Of a DNA stretch of 64,000 nucleotides, positions 1 through 6,725 are shown piece after piece. Where the stretch lies: NCBI RefSeq assembly GCF_040784935.1, contig NZ_CP160680.1, positions 6,305,802 through 6,369,801 on the forward strand, read 5' to 3'. How positions within the stretch are numbered: the stretch's first letter is position 1; every line of letters starts with the position of its first letter. This DNA comes from Lewinella sp. LCG006. GTDB taxonomy: Bacteria > Bacteroidota > Bacteroidia > Chitinophagales > Saprospiraceae. A model generated the notes under the pieces. It was not told where the DNA came from. It saw only the letters and a program-made list of their open reading frames with translations, and did not search any database. The translations under genes and the position numbers were made by a program.

Positions 1-403
1 GTAATTAAAAAAGTATAATTCGAACTAACCAACAGCCAGAAGAAAATAAAGGAAATTCTATCTTGATCTCGTGCGAGGTTAGTTGATCATCCGTTTTGTT
101 CAATCTTTGTTGGGACTATAAGTCAGGAAAAAGTCACGGTCAGACAACACTTCAATGAAGTTTCTCCAAGCAATCGCTTGTTCAGGTAAATTTAATTGGA
201 GAAATCAACAAAAACGAAATATTTGTCTACTTTTTGACACAAAAGAAGTTTAAAAATTCAAATAATTCAAAAACTGCACGATTTTCAAGAAGAACAATTT
301 TCAAATCAGTTCCCTCGTAATAATTGCTTAAGGAAGTCCATAATTCTCCCTTCGAATCCCGGAAGAAATACGTATATTTGCGGCCCTAAATAAGAGCGAA
401 GAT
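1..403. other. Gene-free left edge
   Basis: No convincing reading frame or RNA gene is visible before ffh. The stretch is AT-rich. Only the ffh promoter near its right end can be recognised; the rest may be the 3' flank of a gene lying outside the window. Confidence 0.5.
373..380 (+). promoter_or_regulatory. Promoter -7 element for ffh
   Basis: TATATTTG matches the Bacteroidota -7 consensus TAnnTTTG and is followed by CGG, as at two other promoters in this window. It ends 23 bases before the ffh ATG, implying a leader of roughly 15 nt. No clear TTG -33 element is seen at the expected distance. Confidence 0.6.
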
Positions 404-1765
404 ATGTTCAACAGCTTAAGTGATCGTCTGGATTCGGTTTTCAAGACCCTCAGTGGTGATGCCAAACTAACGGAAATCAATATTGCCCAATCGGTGAAAG
501 AAATTCGCCGGGCACTGGTAGCCGCTGACGTAAACTATAAGATAGCCAAGGAGTTTACCGATAGTATTAAGGAGAAAGCTTTAGGTCAGGAAAACATCCT
601 GAAAAACGTGAAGCCTGGGGAATTGATGGTCAAACTCGTTCAGGATGGCCTCACAGAACTCATGGGTGGTGAAGCGGCTTCTTTCAACATCAAAGATAAA
701 CCAGCCATCATTTTAATTGCTGGACTCCAAGGATCAGGAAAAACCACATTTACTGGCAAGTTGGCGCTCTTCCTCAAAGAGAAGCACAAGAAAAAAGTAT
801 TGGTAACAGCTTGTGATGTTTACCGTCCGGCTGCTATTGACCAGCTTACTGTTATTTCGGAACAAGTCGGCGCAGAGATTTATAAAGAGCCCGATAATAA
901 AAATCCGGTACAAATTGCGCTGAATGCCATTGCACACGCCAAGCAGCAAAAACTTGACGTTGTTATCGTGGACACCGCCGGGCGTCTTTCGGTAGATGAA
1001 GCCATGATGAACGAGATTGCCGCCGTCAAAGCTGCTATCTCTCCCAATGAAACCCTCTTTGTTGTAGACTCCATGACGGGGCAAGATGCCGTAAACACGG
1101 CCAAAGCCTTCAACGATCGCATCGACTACGACGGCGTAGTGCTTACCAAATTAGACGGTGATACGCGCGGTGGAGCTGCACTTTCCGTAAAATATACCGT
1201 TGGCAAGCCCATCAAATTCGTCTCTACAGGCGAAAAGATGGACACGCTTGATGTATTCCACCCCGAACGCATGGCCCAGCGTATTCTGGGTATGGGAGAT
1301 ATTGTTTCTTTCGTAGAAAAAGCTCAATCGCAATTCGACGAAGAGGAAGCTAAGCGACTGGAAAAGAAGATCAAAAAGAACAAGTTTGACTTCAATGATT
1401 TCCTCAGCCAAATTGCTCAGCTGCGCCGAATGGGAGACCTCAAAAGTCTCCTTGGCATGATACCCGGTATTGGTAAAATGACCCGTGACCTTAATATCGA
1501 CGATAGTGCTTTCAATAAAGTGGAGGCTATTATCTACTCAATGACCCCTTACGAAAGAGAGAATCCAGAGGCGCTTGACCTAAGTCGCAAGCGTCGTATC
1601 GCGGGTGGTTGTGGTCAAGACATGGAGGAAATCAACCGCTTCATCAAGCAGTTTGATCAGATGCGGAAAATGATGCATAAAATGAGCAAAAACCCTGGAA
1701 TGATGGGAGGAATGCCTAGTGCACCTGCTGGCAAGAAAGGAGGTTTCAGGAGAGGAAGAAGGTAG
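404..1765 (+). CDS. ffh: Signal recognition particle protein Ffh (SRP54 GTPase)
   Basis: Ffh binds the SRP RNA and the signal sequences of nascent membrane proteins and delivers ribosomes to the FtsY receptor by GTP-dependent docking. The 453 residues have the standard order: helical N domain (about 1-90), G domain with P-loop GLQGSGKT (107-114), DTAGR (190-194) and TKLDGDTRGG (about 248-257), then a methionine-rich M domain ending in a basic glycine/arginine tail. Length is normal for the family. The ATG is supported by a TAnnTTTG promoter just upstream. It stands alone on its strand, with no ribosomal protein S16 or trmD partner visible in the window. Confidence 0.97.
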   Translation: MFNSLSDRLDSVFKTLSGDAKLTEINIAQSVKEIRRALVAADVNYKIAKEFTDSIKEKALGQENILKNVKPGELMVKLVQDGLTELMGGEAASFNIKDKPAIILIAGLQGSGKTTFTGKLALFLKEKHKKKVLVTACDVYRPAAIDQLTVISEQVGAEIYKEPDNKNPVQIALNAIAHAKQQKLDVVIVDTAGRLSVDEAMMNEIAAVKAAISPNETLFVVDSMTGQDAVNTAKAFNDRIDYDGVVLTKLDGDTRGGAALSVKYTVGKPIKFVSTGEKMDTLDVFHPERMAQRILGMGDIVSFVEKAQSQFDEEEAKRLEKKIKKNKFDFNDFLSQIAQLRRMGDLKSLLGMIPGIGKMTRDLNIDDSAFNKVEAIIYSMTPYERENPEALDLSRKRRIAGGCGQDMEEINRFIKQFDQMRKMMHKMSKNPGMMGGMPSAPAGKKGGFRRGRR

Positions 1766-1766
1766 A

Positions 1767-1790
1767 GTGTAAAGGTGTAAAAGTTAGTTG
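1767..1790 (+). repeat. Dispersed GTGTAAAGGTGTAAAAGTT repeat, copy 1
   Basis: Begins two bases after the ffh stop. The 24 bases are repeated exactly about 80 bases later (1847-1870), and related copies lie near 2397, 13488 and 45046, all between genes and all on this strand. Confidence 0.7.
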
Positions 1791-1846
1791 ATGAGCTGTT
1801 GGTCAAATTTCCGACTTCCTAATTCCCAATTCCGACTTTCAAAGGG

Positions 1847-1870
1847 GTGTAAAGGTGTAAAAGTTAGTTG
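1847..1870 (+). repeat. Dispersed GTGTAAAGGTGTAAAAGTT repeat, copy 2
   Basis: Exact second copy of the repeat that follows ffh. The pair flanks a short degenerate run rich in AATTCC and CCGACTT words. No terminator hairpin is seen between ffh and the convergent Spo0M-like gene, so the repeats occupy the place where one would be expected. Confidence 0.7.
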
Positions 1871-1906
1871 GAGGTTGGAGGCACTTTAATATTTCCGAAT
1901 TCCAAA

Positions 1907-2371
1907 TCAGCTCAAATCCACGACTTTTTTATCGAATGGATTTAAGGCGACGCCTTTTACTTTGGCTTCTGCTTCCACACGGTACTGGGACTCTGCATTG
2001 CGCATCCAGCGGGCTGCTTTGGCAAACTGGCGATTAAAAATATTGCGATCTCCCCAAGTATCGACCTCTGAACGCAAGGGTTCAAAAGACAATCTAAAAG
2101 ATTTTTCTACCACGGTATCCGGTGCTACTTCAAAGGTTTCATTCAGCTCTGTTCGACCAAGCTCGTATTCATCCACGAGGCGCTCCTCCCCCCTGCCGCG
2201 GCTGTAACGCTCGATCAAGACGACGCGAATTCCGGTGACGGTTTGGGGGTTCATCGACTGGAGGTGTAAGGTGCCATGAAGACTTTCATTCGCCAAGGCT
2301 TGTCCTTCCGGAATATTCACGACCAATTTAACGCCTTCAATACCGAGCCACTGTTTTACTTTTCCGATCAT
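1907..2371 (-). CDS. Spo0M/arrestin-like protein
   Basis: A 154-residue cytosolic protein resembling the N-terminal part of the SpoOM (Spo0M) family, an arrestin-fold group named from Bacillus sporulation control but widespread in non-spore formers. Seen: the opening MIGKVKQWLGIEG followed by beta-rich segments with an arrestin-like 'leG.lhlqs' pattern, then a charged C-terminal half. There is no signal peptide or membrane segment. It is shorter than Bacillus Spo0M (about 258 residues), so only the N-terminal arrestin half may be represented. Its role in this organism is unknown. It lies convergent to ffh. Confidence 0.55.
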   Translation of the reverse strand: MIGKVKQWLGIEGVKLVVNIPEGQALANESLHGTLHLQSMNPQTVTGIRVVLIERYSRGRGEERLVDEYELGRTELNETFEVAPDTVVEKSFRLSFEPLRSEVDTWGDRNIFNRQFAKAARWMRNAESQYRVEAEAKVKGVALNPFDKKVVDLS

Positions 2372-2396
2372 TTTTTTTGGTGTAAGGGTTATCCAA

Positions 2397-2415
2397 GTGT
2401 AAGGGTGTAAAGGTT
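2397..2415 (+). repeat. Dispersed GTGTAARGGTGTAAARGTT repeat, copy 3
   Basis: Reads GTGTAAGGGTGTAAAGGTT, differing from the copies after ffh at two purine positions. It lies just upstream of the Spo0M-like gene, between it and the Fe-S operon end. A partial unit (GGTGTAAGGG) precedes it. Confidence 0.6.
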
Positions 2416-2489
2416 TTCTTCAAAGGTAAGGTGAGAACATCATCCCCTAAGTGATTTTTCTATCAACGATCAGAAAATTAAGACTGACT

Positions 2490-2975
2490 TTAGACAAAAC
2501 GCGCGTGCCAACTGTTTTTGAGGGGTTTCTCAAAGCCGACAGACAACTCACCTACTGTTTTCACTAAAGGATCAAACACTAAAGTTTCGTCATTTATGAT
2601 CCCCTCTTGGTACAAACGAGCGAAGTCGTCTTTACTGACCGTATGCACCTCTCCCTCTTTCACGTAAGAAAAGCGCAATCGATCAAACAGGTCACGCTGA
2701 TAATGAGCGCCCAATTTTTTCAGAAAATTCACTGAACTATCAATACTACATCCGCTGGCACCAGCTTGGGATTCATCGACGGCCAGTACCAGAAATCGAT
2801 CGTGCAATACTGCAGCGCCAGCTTTGAGTTGGCGATTATGGCTCACCCACTGTTGAGCAAACTGCTGAAGATTAAGTTCTACCTCGCCAACTTCCTCCCT
2901 GGTAAAAGGTTCGTTAGCCTGGTATACCCAGATACGGGCCTGAGGATTTAAAACATTGATACTTGTCATAATCAC
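2490..2975 (-). CDS. Conserved Bacteroidota protein, unknown function
   Basis: A 161-residue soluble protein with no signal peptide, membrane segment or recognisable catalytic motif. Homologues in Bacteroidota are sometimes named 'ABC transporter ATPase', but no Walker A or signature motif is present, so that name is not supported. A pair of methionines (residues 1 and 3) leaves the start uncertain by two codons. It begins ten bases after the Fe-S subunit gene and is probably the third gene of that operon, so a role linked to the membrane reductase is possible but unproven. Confidence 0.75.
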   Translation of the reverse strand: MIMTSINVLNPQARIWVYQANEPFTREEVGEVELNLQQFAQQWVSHNRQLKAGAAVLHDRFLVLAVDESQAGASGCSIDSSVNFLKKLGAHYQRDLFDRLRFSYVKEGEVHTVSKDDFARLYQEGIINDETLVFDPLVKTVGELSVGFEKPLKNSWHARFV

Positions 2976-2985
2976 TAAACATTTC

Positions 2986-3771
2986 TTAGCGCGCTAAGTT
3001 TTGGACCACCAGCTCACTGAGGTCTAAGACCATTACCTCTTCCTGCTTTTCTTTTGCTTTTACGCCATCACTCATCATCGTCAGGCAAAACGGGCAGTTT
3101 ACAGCAATCACGGAAGCACCAGTAGAGAGTGCTTCTTCAGAACGCTCGATGTTGATTCGTTTATCACCAGGCTCGTCTTCTTTCCACATTTGAGCGCCTC
3201 CGGCACCACAACACAAGCCGTTTTGCTTACTACGTTTCATTTCTACCAACTGTCCATCCAAGGCTTCCAGGGTAGCGCGGGGTGCTTCGTAAACACCATT
3301 AATACGCCCTAGGTAACAACTATCATGGTAGGTAATCCGCTTACCCTTAAAGGTCCCCCCTTCGGTAAGCTTGATACGGCCATTATCAATAAGCTCTTGC
3401 AACAACTGGGTATGGTGAACCAAATCGTAATTGCCTCCTAGTGCAGGATATTCATTTTTCAAGGTGTTGAAACAATGAGGGCAAGCCGTTACAATTTTTT
3501 GCACCTTGTACATATTGAGGGTCTCAATATTTTGAAGGGCGGTCATTTGAAAGAGGAATTCATTGCCCGCGCGTCGAGCCGGATCACCCGTACATTGCTC
3601 TTCGTTGCCCAGAATAGCGAATTCGATACCAGCGGCATTAAGAATCTCGGTAAAGGCACGCGTCACTTTTTGCGCCCGATCATCGAAACTACCGGCACAG
3701 CCTACCCAGAATAAAATTTCGGGTTCCTTTCCTTCGGCGGCATACTGCGCCATGGTTTTTACATTCGTCAT
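2986..3771 (-). CDS. CCG-domain Fe-S protein (HdrB/LutA/GlpC-like)
   Basis: A 261-residue soluble protein with cysteine-rich CCG domains, the type that holds an unusual iron-sulfur cluster in heterodisulfide reductase subunit B. Visible motifs: GCAGSF near the N-terminus, VTACPHCFNTL in the middle, HDSCYLGR, NGLCCGAGGAQMW and a late NCPFC. It lies 19 bases after the membrane Fe-S gene, and together they look like a membrane electron-transfer module with a quinone-facing heme/Fe-S subunit and this catalytic-type subunit. The electron donor is not identifiable from the window; ETF- or lactate-linked roles are known for relatives. Confidence 0.88.
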   Translation of the reverse strand: MTNVKTMAQYAAEGKEPEILFWVGCAGSFDDRAQKVTRAFTEILNAAGIEFAILGNEEQCTGDPARRAGNEFLFQMTALQNIETLNMYKVQKIVTACPHCFNTLKNEYPALGGNYDLVHHTQLLQELIDNGRIKLTEGGTFKGKRITYHDSCYLGRINGVYEAPRATLEALDGQLVEMKRSKQNGLCCGAGGAQMWKEDEPGDKRINIERSEEALSTGASVIAVNCPFCLTMMSDGVKAKEKQEEVMVLDLSELVVQNLAR

Positions 3772-3790
3772 CTAAACTTCTTTAATAGAT

Positions 3791-5134
3791 TTATTCTGCC
3801 TGGGTCCAGGCTTCGCGGTCAATGGTCATGCTCCAGGCTGCACCACTGTTTTCAATTGCGTTGAACATCGGTAGCCAATCACCAGGACCAGCTGACTCTG
3901 TCAATATTTCGTAGCGCCGCATCTTCAGGATGGGCTCCAATGGGTTGATCAGTACGGGGCAAGCTTCTACGCATGCATTACAGGTGGTACAAGCATGAAT
4001 TTCTTCTCGGGTGATGTAATCAAACAGTGATTTACCGTCAGCAAAGTTATCCTTACTCAGTGGCTTTCCAGCATCCGCTGCATATTCTTCCTTACCCGAT
4101 TGAATTTTCGTGTGCACCTCTTCTGCACGGTCGCGAATATCCATCATGATTTTGCGAGGTGATAGTTGCTTGCCCGTCGTATTGGCTGGGCAAACAGCGG
4201 TACACCGCCCACATTCCGTACAAGTATAGGCACCGAGCAGGTCTATCCAGCTGAGTCCGAGTACGTCATTCGCTCCAAACTCTGGCAGCTCCTCCTCCAT
4301 ATCTGCTTCTCCGGTATCTTCCGTAAGGCCCATCATGCTTTTTACCTCGTTCATGATCGCAGGCATGTTATCCATTTCTCCCCGAGACTTTAACCTGGAG
4401 AAGAAGGTGTTGGGAAAAGCCAACATGATATGCAAGTGCTTGGATTTTGGCAAGTAATTGAGGAAGATCAGCACCATCCCCAGGTGCAACCACCACCCCA
4501 TTCGTTCAACCACGACCAAGGTACCTTCACTGAGGCCACCAAATAGAGCGGGCCCCAACCAAGAACTAACCGCCAGGGTGCCCGTATCCGGATAATGATC
4601 GGGATCCATTCCTTGTAATACAACGTCTGCACCATTCATCGTAAAAATCGCCACCAGCAACAATACCTCGAAAATCAAAATGAGGTTAGCATCGAGTTTT
4701 GGCCAACCATTCAGGCTGTACAAGCGAGGGATTTTTAAGAGATTACGTCGAGCTAAAAAGATAATCGTCGCCACGAAAGCCAGCACCGACAATATTTCAA
4801 TGGTGTTCAATATCAGGTTATACAAAACGCCTATTTTATCCGCAAAAAAGCGATGCACACCGAAGATTCCATCAATAAAAATCTCGATGAGTTCGATTTG
4901 GGTAAATAAAAACGCGACGTAAATAAAAAGGTGAAAAACAGCTGGTATCCAGCGCTTAAACATCTTCTTTTGCCCAAAGGCAACCAGTAAAACGTTGCGC
5001 CAACGTTCGCTAACGTCTCCCGTAACTTCTTCCTCCTGCCCTAGCAGGATGGTTTGCCGGATGGCCATGAATTGGCGAAAAGCGTAAAAGGAAGCTCCTC
5101 CCGCTATAATTAAGAATAAAATTTGCTGTATCAT
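3791..5134 (-). CDS. Membrane-bound Fe-S oxidoreductase subunit (HdrC/NarI-like)
   Basis: A 447-residue protein. About five hydrophobic helices fill residues 1-230 and resemble the NarI/DsrM-type quinone-interacting membrane domain. The soluble part carries two [4Fe-4S] ferredoxin motifs, CTECGRCTAVCP (about 305-316) and CTTCNACVEACP (about 380-391). It probably passes electrons between the quinone pool and the CCG-domain partner encoded downstream. It is the first gene of a three-gene minus-strand operon. Upstream, TTACTTTG followed by CG on the minus strand (5161-5168) is one base off the promoter consensus and ends 27 bases before the ATG. Confidence 0.88.
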   Translation of the reverse strand: MIQQILFLIIAGGASFYAFRQFMAIRQTILLGQEEEVTGDVSERWRNVLLVAFGQKKMFKRWIPAVFHLFIYVAFLFTQIELIEIFIDGIFGVHRFFADKIGVLYNLILNTIEILSVLAFVATIIFLARRNLLKIPRLYSLNGWPKLDANLILIFEVLLLVAIFTMNGADVVLQGMDPDHYPDTGTLAVSSWLGPALFGGLSEGTLVVVERMGWWLHLGMVLIFLNYLPKSKHLHIMLAFPNTFFSRLKSRGEMDNMPAIMNEVKSMMGLTEDTGEADMEEELPEFGANDVLGLSWIDLLGAYTCTECGRCTAVCPANTTGKQLSPRKIMMDIRDRAEEVHTKIQSGKEEYAADAGKPLSKDNFADGKSLFDYITREEIHACTTCNACVEACPVLINPLEPILKMRRYEILTESAGPGDWLPMFNAIENSGAAWSMTIDREAWTQAE

Positions 5135-5198
5135 CTGCCTGATTTAGTCGACTTGATACGCAAAGTAAAGAAAAGAATTTGCAATGTAAAAAGAACCC

Positions 5199-5216
5199 TT
5201 AGCGAAAATTCGCTAA
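5199..5216. promoter_or_regulatory. Palindrome TTAGCGAA-AA-TTCGCTAA between divergent genes
   Basis: Perfect 8-bp arms separated by two bases, lying between the divergent Fe-S operon and the PyrR-like gene. This geometry suits a dimeric regulator. It could equally be a small hairpin. Related GCGAAT/TTTAGCG words occur inside the palindromes near 40.9 and 54.6 kb. Confidence 0.35.
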
Positions 5217-5297
5217 TTCAAAAAAAGTCTAGATAAGTAAGCCCTCTCGGCATGATAAAATTCTTATTTACCCCACGACGAGTATAGAAATTATCGC

Positions 5298-5305
5298 TAA
5301 CTTTG
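5298..5305 (+). promoter_or_regulatory. Promoter -7 element for the PyrR-like gene
   Basis: TAACTTTG fits TAnnTTTG exactly. Only four bases separate it from the ATG, so transcription would begin at or inside the start codon and the message would be leaderless or nearly so. Confidence 0.5.
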
Positions 5306-5309
5306 TAAA

Positions 5310-5828
5310 ATGAATAGCATTGATGCCAACATCATAGAAATCCTCAACCACCGCCAAATCCTGCAAAAGGTTCGGCGTTTGGCCATCGAGATCATGGAAC
5401 GTAACACCCAGGAGCACGAACTCATTGTTGCTGGTGTAAATAATCGAGGGATGCACTTTGCTGGCCTCCTGGTAGAACAACTCCGTGAGCTTTCAGATGC
5501 TCCTATACATTTGACAAGAATCCGTGTCAATCCTGCAAATCCAGTTGCAGAGCCCGTTACCATTGAAATGGATCTTTCAGAACTTGACGGCAAGCCCGTC
5601 TTGGTAGTAGATGACGTAGCCAACACGGGTAGAACCCTTTTTTACGCGTGTAAACCTCTCCTTGACATCCTACCCAAGCAGCTAGAAACCGCGGTATTGG
5701 TGGATCGTACCCACAAATCTTTCCCTATACAAGTTGATTATTGCGGTATGTCGTTAGCAACGACCCTGAAGGAAAACATAGAGGTCCATTTCAAGGACGA
5801 AAATAATTACCGGGCGGTGCTCAAGTAG
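5310..5828 (+). CDS. PyrR-like phosphoribosyltransferase
   Basis: A 172-residue type I phosphoribosyltransferase. The PRPP-binding loop is visible as VLVVDDVANTGRTL (about 97-110), preceded by AGVNNRGMHFA, which matches the PyrR/uracil-type layout. Bacillus PyrR is a pyrimidine-operon attenuator with weak uracil phosphoribosyltransferase activity; a regulatory role here is not shown by any neighbouring pyr gene. The ATG follows the promoter almost directly. The 3' end overlaps the convergent patatin gene by eight bases, so the two stop codons lie in each other's coding sequence. Confidence 0.85.
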   Translation: MNSIDANIIEILNHRQILQKVRRLAIEIMERNTQEHELIVAGVNNRGMHFAGLLVEQLRELSDAPIHLTRIRVNPANPVAEPVTIEMDLSELDGKPVLVVDDVANTGRTLFYACKPLLDILPKQLETAVLVDRTHKSFPIQVDYCGMSLATTLKENIEVHFKDENNYRAVLK

Positions 5829-6627
5829 CAACACTGGCAAGGCTGGCCTTCTCCAAAGCCTCTAAAATATCGGCAACTTTCGCTTTCGTCGTTTCGTACC
5901 CCAATCGGTAGATGGCTTCGTATTTATTGAACTGAAAGATACTGTACTTGGTAATCTCTGTTGGTTCCAACAAGTAATCACAAAGTGCTATCTGAGGTTG
6001 CGTATTGGTGAGTACCGATAAATCAAAACAACGATAGGCAATGCCTACCACGCCATTGAGTGATTTTTTATCCGCAACTACACTGGGTACCAAGTTGATG
6101 CCAATAATAAAATCTGCCTCTTCTTTCAGGGGGCTGACGGGTAAATTGCAAAGCAATCCTCCATCCACATACAATTGGTTATCCATTTCTACGGGTTGAA
6201 AAACCAGCGGGATACTGCAAGAAGCCATTACCACATCAAAGAGTGGCCCTTCCTTTCGCAATTCCAATTCGCCCGTATTCAAGTTGGTCACAGCTACCCA
6301 CAATTTGCGTTTAAGCGCACTGAAGTCATCGATTTCGATGATGTCTGCGAGGCGTTCCTGTAAGTAAGTGAGTTTGGTCAGACCACCGTTGGGCAAACCA
6401 ATTTTTACCAATTTCAAAAAATTGCTCTTCTTGATAAACACCTGTATTTCTTCCGGAGAATATCCAGCTGCGTAAAGCGTCCCTACCACCGAACCAGCGC
6501 TGGCTCCACTCACCAAATCAGGTTCAATACCCGCTTCGAGCAAAGCTTGCAGTGCTCCAATGTGCGCAAAGCCTCTTGCACCACCTCCTGAAAGGCTCAA
6601 TCCTATCTTCAACTTGTTTTTATACAT
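5821..6627 (-). CDS. Patatin-like phospholipase (RssA-type)
   Basis: A 268-residue acyl hydrolase of the patatin family. Seen: the oxyanion-hole motif GGGARG (14-19), the nucleophile elbow GASAG with Ser43, and the catalytic Asp155 in the DGG motif. No signal peptide, so it is probably a cytosolic or inner-face lipase, like E. coli RssA/YchK. Length is normal for these small bacterial patatins. It overlaps the convergent PyrR-like gene by eight bases. A TAATTTCG just upstream on its strand is a one-mismatch promoter candidate. Confidence 0.92.
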   Translation of the reverse strand: MYKNKLKIGLSLSGGGARGFAHIGALQALLEAGIEPDLVSGASAGSVVGTLYAAGYSPEEIQVFIKKSNFLKLVKIGLPNGGLTKLTYLQERLADIIEIDDFSALKRKLWVAVTNLNTGELELRKEGPLFDVVMASCSIPLVFQPVEMDNQLYVDGGLLCNLPVSPLKEEADFIIGINLVPSVVADKKSLNGVVGIAYRCFDLSVLTNTQPQIALCDYLLEPTEITKYSIFQFNKYEAIYRLGYETTKAKVADILEALEKASLASVAT

Positions 6628-6652
6628 GGGGCGAAATTACGTTATACAAAGC

Positions 6653-6687
6653 ACATGGGCTATCCCGACCAGCGAGATAGCCCATGT
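6653..6687 (-). terminator. Hairpin terminator after the lamin-tail gene
   Basis: ACATGGGCTATC pairs perfectly with GATAGCCCATGT around an 11-base loop. It lies 39 bases past the stop of the lamin-tail gene and upstream of the patatin gene. The T-run after it is short, so it may be only partly efficient. Confidence 0.6.
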
Positions 6688-6725
6688 TTGACAAAACATT
6701 AACAGCGCTGTTTAAGCTATCAAAT

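Noticed and set aside
2490-2975. ABC transporter ATPase, a name attached to homologues
   Set aside because: No Walker or signature motif is present.
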